A stretch of DNA of 64,000 bases, taken from the NCBI GenBank assembly GCA_003184365.1, contig NKYR01000006.1:62001-126000 (forward strand). Direction: 5' to 3'. The position numbers and the translations under genes are program-made. The DNA comes from Evernia prunastri (lineage: Eukaryota > Ascomycota > Lecanoromycetes > Lecanorales > Parmeliaceae). Numbering within the stretch: the first letter of the stretch is position 1; every line of letters starts with the position of its first letter. This document shows positions 10,601-21,559 of this stretch, piece after piece. The notes beneath the pieces were generated by a model that saw only the letters and a list, made by a program, of their open reading frames with translations, was not told where the DNA came from and did not search any database.

Positions 10601-11139
10601 GCACAAGGTGATAGTGCGCCTAATACTGAGCAGAGCCGGGGAAAGCAGAGCTCATCGCGCGTCCTTTGCGGATGATGAGTGCTTCCAGATCTTGTAGTTC
10701 TACTGAAGAGCTGCAGAGACTGGAGAGTAGGGGACGATGCTGTAAGATGTGGCCAGCGGAAGGACTGTAAACTGGTTTCCACCGTGGCCGTTTATATTTG
10801 GATTTAGTCAGGGGTCCATGTTGCTAGGCAATTGTGTACATAGCCCACAACAATCTGTGAGTCTCAGGCAGCAGCTGTTGATTCTTGGCAACTGTTCGGG
10901 TTGATGTCCCTACTGCTCACTCATTACCGGTTTGATAATTTGGAACGATCCAGAAAATTGGGCTATAGCCCAATATCGGTTCCGTATCTACATATCGCAT
11001 TCGTTAGTTTGCCCATAGCCGCGTAGACAATTATTCTTTCGCTCTGGAGCGCATGATTGGCGCTTGTGGGCCCTCGAGGCGCAGAGTCGAGAAAACAGAC
11101 TTACAAGGACCTGCCCTTGACATTTCACCACCAAACACC
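10601..11139. other. Intergenic, no gene seen
   Basis: No recognisable coding sequence; presumably the promoter of the small secreted protein downstream. Confidence 0.45.
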
Positions 11140-11661
11140 ATGAGGCTAGCACCTAGCCTCTCTCTTCCGGTGCTCACGTTCTGCACCGCAATCGCTCTCA
11201 CCACCCGCCCCAGCCAGACCAGCAACAACAACAGCAACCATCCGTCTCCAGTTACCATCCCAGAGATCAAAACCATGCACTGCTTCCCCATACCCGGCCA
11301 CATCTCGCTCCGCGCCTGCGCTGGCGCCATCCTCCGCCTCCCCATCGACCACACCGTCGGCATTTTCCACAGCGGCCTTCCTTACGATGGGTTCAGCCTC
11401 CCGGTCTCCCGAACGTACAGCGGGTGCAAGGCCGTTGTGGCAATGTACGACGACAGGAGAGACATGGACAGGAGCAGTTGGTTGGCAGTTGGTCGAGACG
11501 CGGCGGATATGAATGAGTGGTGTGCGAACAGTGCTGGGTCGTCGAGCATGTATGGGAATGCTTGGATGAATACTGGGGAGCTTGATCTGATACGGATTAG
11601 GTTGCGTCCCGCTGGGTTGTCGGAAATCAGGAATGGAACGATTGCGGACGAGATACTGTAG
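11140..11661 (+). CDS. Small secreted protein, effector-like
   Basis: Intronless, 173 residues from the ATG at 11140 (an in-frame open stretch upstream lacks an ATG). Residues 1-20 are a signal peptide (LSLPVLTFCTAIAL). The mature part has four cysteines in the contexts MHCFP, RACAGA, YSGCKA and EWCAN, with a PVSRTYSGCKAVVAMYD core and a C-terminal GELDLIRIRL strand. This C-C-GC-WC layout matches a common family of uncharacterised secreted fungal proteins that probably form two disulfides. It lies 0.5 kb downstream of the modular secreted locus in the same orientation. The 5' half is C-rich and the 3' half G-rich. A role at the cell surface or in host contact is inference from secretion and size only. 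Confidence 0.65.
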   Translation: MRLAPSLSLPVLTFCTAIALTTRPSQTSNNNSNHPSPVTIPEIKTMHCFPIPGHISLRACAGAILRLPIDHTVGIFHSGLPYDGFSLPVSRTYSGCKAVVAMYDDRRDMDRSSWLAVGRDAADMNEWCANSAGSSSMYGNAWMNTGELDLIRIRLRPAGLSEIRNGTIADEIL

Positions 11662-12441
11662 CTTTGTTTCAACGATTGGTCCTGGTCGAAACGGGCCAGT
11701 GTCCGTATTGATTAAGTTTGCAAAAGATTTTCATGTCGATTTCTGGCTGGTTTTCTCTCGCTACGAGGGTTAAAGAATTAGTGCACACATGAAGGAACGG
11801 CGGCAAAGCATCCGATAGACAAGTCGAACAAATAAGCTGCCAAGTCGATCAATGCTTCGCTTCGTGTTTTGTCGCGAAGCATCAGGCCATGAGCTATAAA
11901 ATATCTCTGTTTTGGGTCCTAACCCAGCATCATCAACTAAGGCCAACGGTTGACAGTGGCTTGGTCTTGAAAACCTTACGACATAATACTGATATAGTAG
12001 GAAAGCTTGCCAGCCATTAACCCCGAAATTATGTCATCTTTTCCTGACAGTCATCCCCCTTATTGCAGCCAGAGGGTAGAGGCAAGGAGCCAGGATTTCC
12101 GGATCAGATATATCAAACCTGTAGAGTCAGAAGAACCCTCAGCGAAGAGTCTCCTGATGTCAATGTCTTCTGCGTACTTATGAGCCGGGCGATGATCTGT
12201 ACTCTTGCAGGCGTCGGTCTCTTCGCAAGACGATTTCGACGATCAGAATCGAAGTCGAGGCTCTCATATAGCAAGTTCATCATTGGCTATCATCCGGTGA
12301 GTGAAAGCTGGCCCGGTACGATTGAATGTAGCGATCTCGAATAGTAGCCTTAGACCTGACGCCCAGAGCGATTATATTCGCATCTGTGTGGTGGAACTGG
12401 AGAGACCGGAAAGTCTTATTCCTCAACAGCCCACCATTGAT
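11662..12441. other. Intergenic, no gene seen
   Basis: Lies between the 3' ends of the small secreted protein and the Fyv7 homologue. The plus frame at 12063-12344 shows no pattern. Confidence 0.45.
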
Positions 12442-13112
12442 TCAAGATCCCACCATCCTCTGCACTTTCTCCAGCAAGACCTTGCTCTCGCGGCCAAGCT
12501 TCCTCTGCCCATCTCTGCCCCCAGATCTTGCTTTAGCCATGGCTTTGCGAAACCTCTCCCTCTCCTCAATCTTCGCCTCCCGCTGCCGACTGCTTTCCTC
12601 GTATTCCTTCTGACGCCTTTCGTTTTCTTCCCTGCGTTGTTGTGCCAGAAGGGTTTCTTTTCGAAAAGGCACCGACTTTGGGCGTGGTGCTTTCCTCTGT
12701 CGCGGCTGCTGGTGCTGGTGCTGGTGCTGCTGTGTATCTTTCTGTTCTTTTGGCGCAGGCTCAGGCTCATCTAGCAAAGCCTGTCTTTCAGGGTGCAGCT
12801 CTAGTGAAGCAGAGGGTTCCTCCGGAGGAGGGGTTGAGGAGTGGGTGGAAGGTTTGGTGTCAGTCGTTGCTCGTTCTTTGAGCTTGCTATAGGATTTCTT
12901 GACTTTGGCTTTCCGTATAAGATCTTTCTTGATCTTCTGGACTGTCCATTATTCAGTACATAAAGCTTCCTTCTTATGGGGAAATTACCTTTACGACGAT
13001 AGGTACCGTCGGGTAAATTGGCAGGTCCGACAGAGAAACCCTTTTTGGGTCTCTTGGCTTGTGGTCCTAGGTGGTCAGGCTCAGCTTCGACTATTGTTCT
13101 TTTAGGTGCCAT
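12442..13112 (-). CDS. FYV7: Fyv7/Tap26-family rRNA-processing protein
   Basis: Two exons, 12989-13112 and 12442-12941, split by a 47-nt intron (donor GTAATT, acceptor GGACAG); phases match and give 207 residues. The N-terminus MAPKRT and the KGFSVGPANLPDGTYRRK segment, the basic stretch KIKKDLIRKAKVKKSY right after the junction, and the C-terminal coiled helix (RREENERRQKEYEE, EERERFRKAMAKAR, RKLGRESKVLLEKV) are the layout of Fyv7 in yeast and CCDC59/TAP26 in animals. These are nucleolar proteins needed for 18S rRNA maturation in the small-subunit processome. A QH-repeat encoded by GGTGCT-like units near 12710 is a variable linker. The long plus-strand frames over this gene are its shadow. 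Confidence 0.85.
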
Positions 13113-13860
13113 TTCTGGTAAAGGAAAGAGCGGGGGAGGAAGGGGGGGCCGGAAGCAGAGGCGTTTATTGAGGTGAGCGGTTCCAAAAACTCGAGATAGA
13201 GGCTACTTGGAGCATGACCGGGAAATTCTTGGCGGTATCTTCTAGCGCCTTGGCACGTGATTTGGAAAACTACCGAGGGGACGTGTGCACTATTGTGGCA
13301 TCAATGAAGCATTCGCGATTTGGCTCTAGTCGCATATTTCTCAAAGCATGAGTTTGCAAGGGAGATCAGCAACGGAGTGCAGTATGTGAAATGGGATGCG
13401 GGTCAGATGCACGACAGTGATTAAGACGATTTTCAAAATGCGCATGATCGAGATTGTGCGCTAGTCTGTGAAAGCAAGAAGAAGGGGAAGGGGAAGGTCA
13501 AGTGGCAGTTGGACCTTAGAGGGGAATCGGATGTTCAGAAGGCGAGGTGAAGGCGAGAATCTTATGCTTAGGTTGATGCGTTTGTAGATACAGTTCTGAT
13601 CGTAGCCACAAGTATACAAGTAGGTAGGAATCTTTGCTCAACGGTACATACAATCGCCGCCACCGCCCTCTTCCCTCAGACTTCTCCGTTGCCCGCCACT
13701 CTACTACGGTAAATGCACCGCGAAGGATCCCAGGACGTAATTGGCTAGAGATGTAGACTGATAGAGCAGTAGCCGCGCTCCTCGGCGGAGGCGTCGCTGG
13801 TGCAGTTCAAGTGGAAAGATGCTTATGGGGGTGATTCAGAGCTTCCCGAGTAGACATCTT
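13113..13860. other. Intergenic, no gene seen
   Basis: 5' flank of the Fyv7 homologue. Contains purine-rich runs near 13480-13500 and no recognisable gene. Confidence 0.4.
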
Positions 13861-14508
13861 CTAGACGGTGACGCGGACGGATCGTAAATATCGGTGGAGG
13901 AAGGTTGGCGGTGGGAAGCCCAGAGCCGATTGGAGAAGAAGTCGGACAAAGGGGATGAAGACGTTGAGAGAGATCGTAAGGATGATGAAGATAACAAGCC
14001 GGGGCGCGGGAGGGGGGGGGATGGCAGAGAGCGGGCCACTGAGAATGACGGGAATAACGGTTGTGAAGACAGCGGAGGCGAAGCTGGCCATAAGCTGAGG
14101 CAGTGTGTCCTCGAGTGGCTGGATGAATCGTGAGACCTCGTCGTTACAATCTTCTAATCGGGCTTTGGCTAGAACGGTGTACGAGTTGCGGTTGCTTATG
14201 ACTTGCTTCATGATGTTTGCTGGTCGTTTATTACCCTTCCCAATGGAATGATTTAATCTTTGTGGGCTGCATGTCTTGAGGACATGATGAATGCGCTTAT
14301 AATACTTGTAATTCATACACGATGGCCAGATATTCCGCTGTATGTCATATCCACGGTTCACAGATATCCAAAATGAGAAACAGGGGGGAGGGAAGGGACA
14401 GGGTGCGCAGGGTTCGTTTCGCTCATCGATTGACTGTTGTCGCGCAAGCATTTGAGGACGGTGTTGGGGATGTAAATTTCGACTAGACAGCTGGTGGCTA
14501 GGTGACAT
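13861..14508 (-). CDS. Doubtful hypothetical protein with two hydrophobic segments
   Basis: An uninterrupted 215-codon frame from an ATG at 14508. The first half (residues 1-100) looks unlike a protein, but the second half reads well: a helix (VSRFIQPLEDTLPQLM), a membrane segment (FTTVIPVILSGPLSA), a polar PPPPAPR turn and a second membrane segment (LVIFIILTISLNVFIPF), ending LHRYLRSVRVTV. A C-terminal hairpin of two membrane helices is reminiscent of DUF6594-type fungal proteins, but no signature is clear. The real start may lie inside the frame, or upstream exons may be missing. Confidence 0.3.
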   Translation of the reverse strand: MSPSHQLSSRNLHPQHRPQMLARQQSIDERNEPCAPCPFPPPCFSFWISVNRGYDIQRNIWPSCMNYKYYKRIHHVLKTCSPQRLNHSIGKGNKRPANIMKQVISNRNSYTVLAKARLEDCNDEVSRFIQPLEDTLPQLMASFASAVFTTVIPVILSGPLSAIPPPPAPRLVIFIILTISLNVFIPFVRLLLQSALGFPPPTFLHRYLRSVRVTV

Positions 14509-17500
14509 GGATGCATCTTGAAAATGAGAAGGCTATGGCTCCGGGCAGCGCATAGTGAGGGAGGTCGAGTCGAGACATGTATGATACGGGTGATGTAGCG
14601 ATACTGGTGCGTGCTCGATCTGGGCATGGCATGTGATCAGGTTTCAGCGGTGACATTCCTTTGCAGAGACTATGTCCTCGTTGCTGCATCGTGCCTGCAG
14701 GCTGGAGCATCCTGTGTGTGAGCTAAGCCTTTTCTCTAGCTTGATGGACCACATTCCATATACTTCGAGTATATGTCTTTCCGGCAGGTGACTGCCATAC
14801 AGGCCCAACGTATTGTCGCTAGAGATGTAAAAGCTGAAATGGAATATGGGCGTGTCCATCTGGGAGAGGTGGATAAGTTCCTTGAGAACGGCAGACGTAG
14901 CTGAGTAGAGGAAAAAGAAGGCTTCTGTTCGGTGAGGTTATCAACGCCCATTTAACTAAGATAGCAAAGATAGACTAACTCTGAACTGATCCTAAAGGCG
15001 TCAGCCTTCCTGGTTGAGGTATTCCATTCATTGCGCACGACCAGATCAGGTCTAAAGAACAGAGGATAAAATTTCACAAAAAGTAAAGATACGATGCGTT
15101 GGTTACATGACCATCCCGTTTGCCCGTGTACTGAAGGCAATTTTCCGAGACGAGAGAACTTGCAATAGGATCTGTATGATAGCCTTTGTGACAATGTTGA
15201 TGCTGCATACTCGCCTAGGCCAGGCTTTAAGAGCTAGCAATGCAATATGATAGTCGGCGAAGGTGAAGAACGATGCGCAGTCAAAACATGGTCCCGTCGT
15301 CAAAGCATTGACCGGTCTTCTTGAGTGAAGCGCTTCAACCTGGAGGTCGCTTTTGGCAATATCGCTGCTGAGCACACAAGCTTAAAATAACAACTTCAAG
15401 CATTAGTCCCAACCTGAAACGAGAACGACGCCTGTATAATCTACGTAGTACAGGTTTTCGTGGGTATTTCTTCCGAACGTTCAATGAGGGGACAGGGAAC
15501 CTTGGAACCCAGATCTTGTATCTGTGGGTGCTTGCTCGAGCAGCGAATACAGTACATAGTGATGCTGCGGTCCGACTTTATGGGAACGAGGTGTTATTTG
15601 CGCTGCAATATGGCCCGAGTCGGCTGAACGGTGATTAGTACAGTAAGACTCTAACGAGAAGGTCGAAGCTCTGTGGATGATCTGAGTTGGCATTTTGAGC
15701 TGAGAGAGGAGCGCTTGGAAATAAAGCTCGAAAATCTCTCCTTGCGAAATCTGGGGTAAAGGAAGTGGGCATACTTGGATTGGGGACGGTCGTGCAACAC
15801 GTTACATGATACCTGCGCATATTGTTTTCCTAAGAAATGGTATGGAGAATGGGTACCTTGGTTGTACTCAGATAATAATATTCCGACTTTCTGTGTCTCG
15901 CAAACCGGCTGCATATTAGCAGATCAGACCTACAACAGGAAAGAAGACCGAGATCATGTAAGTAGATAACGGGGTTCTTTGATGTTGTCATGTATGCGTG
16001 AGCGGTTTTTTGCGTGTGAAACAAGTGAACTGCAAAGAATCGGCGTTCCCTCTGGAGCGGCAACCCGACACGAGCCATGGTGGTAGAGGTTTGATACATG
16101 TTTTGGAGGTAAGACATGGTCGGTCACCCTCTAATCCTCGTAACATGGGATTTAATAGAATGACAGATGCAGTGCTGCTGTGCCAACGCTTGGAGCCTCG
16201 TCTGATGAGACTGCCATCCGGGTGTCTGTGGCGGACCCGAAAGGCACAGCAACCACCTATATTTAACACGATCCGAAAGTTTGCAGGGTTCATCTGTGAG
16301 TGCGAGAGGAAAAGGCTTTTTGCATGAGACGGCGCAGATGAAGTCTGCTTGTAGCTAACGAATGAAAAGGAAGAGAAGAGGTGTTCGTCAAACAAAACCA
16401 ATAAGGGGTAGGCGCTTTTACCGCAATGCAGGCTAAGTTCCAAAGAAGAAAGGATCGGCTTGGTGGCTATCTCGCCGTCCAGTAGATGCAGTGAGTGACA
16501 TGAGAAGGAGTTCCTTCCAAGGCATTCGAAAAGGGTGACCCACCAGGCGAATGAATGAGTGGTTTTCCTTGAAATGAAATCGCCGAGAGTGGTCATACCT
16601 GCGAGCGGATAGACCACATCTTCGGCTAAGCCAGGCCGATTAATAAGCATGAATGACAGAGGGAGTTTGGGGATTCAGGTAGAAAATTACGGCGGTGTGG
16701 TAAGACTGGTACGTAGGTTGCAACATGTAAGAGCAAGCGTAGAGTGTGCCAGGGTAGACCTACGCCGTCTGTGGAACCTACCTACCTCGTAACCTACCTA
16801 CTGGTGGGAATGCATAAGCGCATGAGCAAGAGATCTTGGATGGGGATATTTTGGGATGCGATCCGTGTCTCGAAAATGTGCGAGTGGACTCGTTTGCATG
16901 AAGTGGAGCGCTGAAGATTTGACAGCTGCATATCATTGATGCGATTACACCTTTTCGCGAAATTCCAAGAGTCGCGGAGAAATGTGCGCGTGCAGATGAG
17001 ACATGCAAGTCTGCACTCTGCAGATTGCAAGGTGAAGCCATTTGGTCTTGGTGGTTGTCAATAATTTAATAGGTAGGTACTTATGGAGTTGTACATGGCG
17101 ACTCGAAGGAATAATTAGATGGTACTTAGGTACTTTTATGTAGAATACAATAGAGTGATATATAATACGATAATAAGGTAAACGATTAATACGATATTTA
17201 AGTCACTTTATGATTGGTTTGGCATGAAAAGAAGCTTGTACTTAGTACTGTTAGTAAAGTACCTAAGGCAAGTACTTGACGGTGGCCGGGGCTAATTGTC
17301 GAAATCGGTCATAGCGGCTTTTCGGGGCCACAACCGAGGGTTATACTAAACCCGTTCTTACTGTCTTACCGTCTTACGAGCATAATCAGATGCAAGGCTT
17401 CGCGCTGGCACAGTGGCACTTCCTGGAGGCGTTTTGATTTTCACCTCTCCTTACCATATCCACCGTAGCTTTCAGCTCACAGCTGTTGAGCTGGACCCTA

Positions 17501-18373
17501 GAAAGATCGACTACCTTCATACTACTATACTACTACCTACCTTAACCACCCTACCTAACTACTACCTAGTTACTACCTAATCATGGTACTCGTAGAATAG
17601 TTCTAAGTTGGCAGGATACTTTAGAGTATCTTAGGTATGGAAGCCTTTAAAGGATTCGGTTTGGAAAACTACCTTAGAGGTAACGTAAAAAATGCTTCTT
17701 TACCCCGCAATCTCCATTATATGATTCGATCATCATCATAATATTGTCCACAGTACTCTAGCCTCATGTGCCTCACACTCTACCCTTGTAAGTCGTACTT
17801 TACCTTACAATTTGTTGTTTGGTTTTGGTATTTTTATTCAATCCATCAGCTTCCCCCGTAACTTTGACTTGTCGATCGCTTGGACCTCAATCCCTCAACT
17901 TCCTTCTCACTCTTTTCATTCTCTTCCCTTCTCCCTACCTGCCTACCTGCCTACCAGCCTTACCTTCTCCATTCAATTCATTTTGCTTGTCATTCTCCCC
18001 GTATTTCACCTCGTTTTCGTGTATACATAGTCCATAAATCTTGGATGCGCAAGCCGTTTCAACCGTGTTTATTAGCCGCTAAAACGGCCTTTCTCGACCC
18101 ATATTCTCCGCAGACCCATTTACGCGTCCGCTTATTTCATCGTTATATCCTTCCTTTTTCATTTTCTTCTCACTCTGCAGTATCTTATCGTTCCTCGTCC
18201 TATACCAAACCTCCATCTACTCTACCTGTAGCGTTGGCTGGTCTTGCAGACAAAGCCCTCCCCCGTGTTGGACTACCAGCAGCTGTCGCTCTCCATGAAT
18301 CCGCACTGTTGACCTTTGACTCACAATCCTCAACAATACTCTGCCTCTATAGCCGACGCTCAAAATCTCCAAA
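14509..18373. other. Long gene-poor stretch with A+T-rich promoter-like end
   Basis: 3.9 kb in which I see no convincing gene; the largest frame (minus, 15988-16650) has no protein-like pattern. From about 17040 the sequence becomes A+T-rich with repeated TAGGTAC/CCTACCT motifs (17075-17120, 17520-17580). From 17880 to 18370 it is strongly pyrimidine-rich, as expected for the leader of the DUF7703 gene starting at 18374. A non-coding RNA could be hidden here, but I cannot show one. Confidence 0.4.
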
Positions 18374-19891
18374 ATGAGCGTCCCAGAAGGAGAAACTGGA
18401 GGGGCACTCCCGATCAACAAAGGCATTTATATGGCCATAGCTGCTTTCACGGCAGTCGCATGGTACAATGTCGCCGAACTGAATGTCCAAGTCTTCCTCA
18501 CTTTCAAGAGACACCGAGGCCTCTACTTCTGGTCACTTCTTATCTCAAGTTATGGCTGTGTGCTGCATGCTCTCGGATTCCTCCTCAAGTTCTTCGGCCT
18601 CGTGTCCAGCGATGAGTCCCTCAACGCCTATGTTTCAGTCACAATCATCACCGTCGGCTGGTATTGCATGGTCACCGGTCAGGCCGTAGTTCTCTACTCG
18701 AGGCTCCATCTTGTTGTGAGGGAGCAGAGGATCCTACGTGGAATACTTGCGATGATCATCATTGACGCTATTTGCTTCCACATACCTACTACTATCCTGA
18801 CGTACGGATCAAATACCACGAATTCTGCCAAATACGTCCCCGCATTCAACGTTGTCGAGAAGCTCCAGATGACCGCCTTCTGTTCGCAAGAATTCATCAT
18901 TTCCGGTGTCTACGTTTGGTCAACCATCAGACTTCTCAAGCCTGTCTACCATGGCCGAACACGAAAAGTCATGACGCAACTCATATGGATAAATCTGATC
19001 ATCATTGGCATGGACGTTTGCCTGCTTGCCATGGAGTACTCCAACATCTACGAGATCGAAGCCACACTGAAGGCGATGGTCTACAGCATCAAGTTGAAGC
19101 TCGAATTCGCCGTGCTCAACCAGCTCATGACCCTCGCCAACTCGACTGTCAATACTCACCAGCAATTGCATATAGAAGATGGCAACGAGAAACCCGCCAA
19201 ACCGCCCGCAGGTCGTTCTAGATCCACGGAGTACATCAGTAACAAGTACAAGAAGCCTTCGAAAAAGCCGCGAGACAACGCCAAGAGATCCGCTCCTGCC
19301 ATTGTTCACAGTAGTTACTCTACCTCGCGCGTACCACACCACAGCCGCTCAAATTCGTTTGGACCAAACAACAAGAACCGATTCCAGTGGATACCTACCT
19401 TGGATCGAAATTGCATCGTCGAAACCAAACACATAGAAGATACGGAAGAGCGCCAACTTAATGTCTTTACAAACCCCGCCGCCTGCTTTAGGCCTGGCCG
19501 ACAACGTCCTGACGGCTATCCTCCACACGATGGTCTTGGCGGCATTCCTGACTCATGTCCTGATTCTCCTGAGACGTCACCAACCTGTGACATAGACGGG
19601 TCAACCTTGCACAGTCGCCGAGCTCCTCCGCCTCCACACCTCGATCTTACCCACTCGGTAATGCCCAACGGCTTGATACGAAGTACGCGGCCGAGCGTTA
19701 GCGAATGGGGCAAAGGACCTGACAACGAGAGCGTCGAGACCAGTCCCAACAGCGACGAGATTCGATTAGATCCCTACGAGAATTCAAGCTATCTTCCACC
19801 TCGAAGTCCAGGGAGTGTTAGGGCGGGAAGGGACAGGGCGGCGCGGAGTATCGGTCAACTGGATTTCATGACGAGTGCTTTGAGAGAATAA
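18374..19891 (+). CDS. DUF7703-type seven-helix integral membrane protein
   Basis: A single exon of 505 residues starting at an ATG in good context. Seven hydrophobic segments fall at about residues 18-41, 51-74, 86-109, 120-143, 166-188, 203-221 and 234-256. The N-terminal block (LTFKRHRGLYFWSLL, then LHALGFLLKFF) and the third helix (GWYCMVTGQAVVLYSRLHL) are hallmarks of the fungal DUF7703 family, whose members resemble Pth11-type receptors in topology but have no known ligand. The last 250 residues are a polar, Ser/Pro-rich cytoplasmic tail with basic patches (KKPSKKPRD) and many possible phosphorylation sites. A long pyrimidine-rich leader precedes it. Location at the plasma membrane is inferred. 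Confidence 0.8.
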   Translation: MSVPEGETGGALPINKGIYMAIAAFTAVAWYNVAELNVQVFLTFKRHRGLYFWSLLISSYGCVLHALGFLLKFFGLVSSDESLNAYVSVTIITVGWYCMVTGQAVVLYSRLHLVVREQRILRGILAMIIIDAICFHIPTTILTYGSNTTNSAKYVPAFNVVEKLQMTAFCSQEFIISGVYVWSTIRLLKPVYHGRTRKVMTQLIWINLIIIGMDVCLLAMEYSNIYEIEATLKAMVYSIKLKLEFAVLNQLMTLANSTVNTHQQLHIEDGNEKPAKPPAGRSRSTEYISNKYKKPSKKPRDNAKRSAPAIVHSSYSTSRVPHHSRSNSFGPNNKNRFQWIPTLDRNCIVETKHIEDTEERQLNVFTNPAACFRPGRQRPDGYPPHDGLGGIPDSCPDSPETSPTCDIDGSTLHSRRAPPPPHLDLTHSVMPNGLIRSTRPSVSEWGKGPDNESVETSPNSDEIRLDPYENSSYLPPRSPGSVRAGRDRAARSIGQLDFMTSALRE

Positions 19892-20782
19892 TGTTGTTTG
19901 CGTTTGCGCAAGCACAGATGCATGAACAGGCATAAGGCGGCGTTCTGGATTTGGAAACCCAGGATCGGAAGGCATGGAAATCCTGGGTCGGAAATGATTG
20001 TGAACGGCGCATGAGGTGACTCGCCCATCGAGGCTTGAGTGGGATTTCCCCAATGATTCTCCTTGGTAGCGATTCTTTTCCACGAGAGCCCTTTTCTGAT
20101 GACACACTTCCTGTAGATACTACCCCAGACATCTACCTCAGACATACATGACTCTACATATGATCATATTCTCGAGACTGTCCCTCCATTTCTGGACTCG
20201 TTTCAAGTTTGCTGCCGTCCGCCCGTCAAGGCGGAAACTTGCCGTCGAAATCCGGAAATACTGCGATGCAAAACCCGTTCATGCTTCTTTGATCTTGCAC
20301 TCTGACAATCAATAACACCAATTGGCGCATTTGACTCACAATTGCGACGCGTATCCAGCGCATCAGGCGTTTGAGAGTTGAGACACGGCCGAAGAGGAAG
20401 AGACTAAACTTAGAGCCGAACTCCGCCCTGAGCCCATTCAGCCTCAACTGGTAAAACCCACCAGCGAAGAACCAGACGAGAAATGCCTTGCCCGTCTTGT
20501 TCCCAGGCTGTCAAAAGCAACTGTCTCTCCAGTCACCGTGCTTCAGGCTTGAAACATGGAGCATGGCGGTGCGGAGGCTGCGACGTCTATTCTTACAGTC
20601 TTCTCCCGATGCTTTATCTCTTCTTCTACCGCATTTAAAAAGAACGTACCTTTTGTCTCTCTCGTTCTTCTTCCAGATTTATCCTCTCCATCTCGCCGCA
20701 ACATCTCCATCTCTCTCCTCATTATTGAAGAAACTCTCCAACTAGATCTCCCTTCCGAAGTCTCCAACCATATTCATTCACC
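19892..20782. other. Intergenic, no gene seen
   Basis: 3' flank of the DUF7703 gene and 5' flank of the next gene. The last 200 nt are CT-rich, as in many mould leaders. Confidence 0.45.
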
Positions 20783-21451
20783 ATGCGTCCCTCCCGCCAG
20801 CAAATGTACGCCGACGACCCCACATTCCTCTGGAAGTACATCCTCCGCTCCCTCGGAATCGTCCTCGCGATAACCAGCATCGCCCTCATCGGCTGGTCCC
20901 TCGCCCACCAATCCCCCCTCACAAACACCGCCTACGACGCCTTCGACTACGCCTACTACGACGCCTGGCCCTACAGCGAGGACGTCTCCTTCCTCCCCTG
21001 GGAATTCATCACCCTCGGCCTCTCCGCCCTGTGGAACGCGGCCAACATCCTCGTCCTCCTGCGCCGCAACGGACCGATCAACCCAGCCGTCAACGTCACC
21101 TGCGACCTCCTGCTCTGGCTCGGCCTCGGCGTCACCGGCGCCTTCGCCGCCGTCCGCGCCGACACGTACCTCGAGTGGTACCCGGGCGACGACGGCGACG
21201 GCGGCCGCAAGGGCACCGTCATCGCCGTCGGCGCCGCGCTGGGCTTCCTCGTCCTGCTCGCGCACTTCGCCCTCTTCGTCTCGGCCTGTCGCTACACGAA
21301 CGCCCGCCGCGTCGATGCCGTCGCTGCCGTCGTCGCGGAGCGCATGCGTGGGGAGATGCTCGGCGGAGACGGTGTGATGCGGGAGAGGAGGGATGTGGAA
21401 GCATATCCGAACTCGGGGCTCGTGCCGATTGGCGGGCCGATGGAGCGGTAG
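20783..21451 (+). CDS. Four-TM membrane protein, uncharacterised
   Basis: Intronless, 222 residues from an ATG in CACC-ATG context. Four membrane segments at about residues 20-41, 73-93, 104-124 and 146-168, with a short acidic first loop rich in Tyr/Asp (AYDAFDYAYYDAW) and a second loop rich in Gly/Asp. The topology is that of MARVEL-like and other small tetraspan fungal proteins, but no diagnostic motif is present. Codon choice is extreme: nearly every third base in the first 150 codons is C, while the last 40 codons end mostly in G. The TAG at 21449-21451 is followed in frame by 35 more sense codons of plausible protein before TGA at 21557, so the annotated end may be a recent nonsense mutation or a sequencing error. 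Confidence 0.7.
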   Translation: MRPSRQQMYADDPTFLWKYILRSLGIVLAITSIALIGWSLAHQSPLTNTAYDAFDYAYYDAWPYSEDVSFLPWEFITLGLSALWNAANILVLLRRNGPINPAVNVTCDLLLWLGLGVTGAFAAVRADTYLEWYPGDDGDGGRKGTVIAVGAALGFLVLLAHFALFVSACRYTNARRVDAVAAVVAERMRGEMLGGDGVMRERRDVEAYPNSGLVPIGGPMER

Positions 21452-21559
21452 GCGCCGTTGCTTTATAGCGTACCTCCCGCGCCGGAGGGGGTGACGGTGG
21501 GGAATAGCGGGATGAGGAGGGCGGAGGGGGTCAGAAAGTGTAGCGGCGGAGGAAGATGA

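Noticed and set aside
12301..12774. 157-codon plus-strand frame with hydrophobic runs
   Set aside because: It is the antisense shadow of the Lys/Glu/Arg-rich Fyv7 coiled coil, which turns into Leu/Phe/Ser runs on the other strand.
15988..16650. 220-codon minus-strand frame
   Set aside because: Starts at a plausible ATG but shows no domain, repeat or secondary-structure pattern. Overlapping frames on the same and opposite strands are similar in length.
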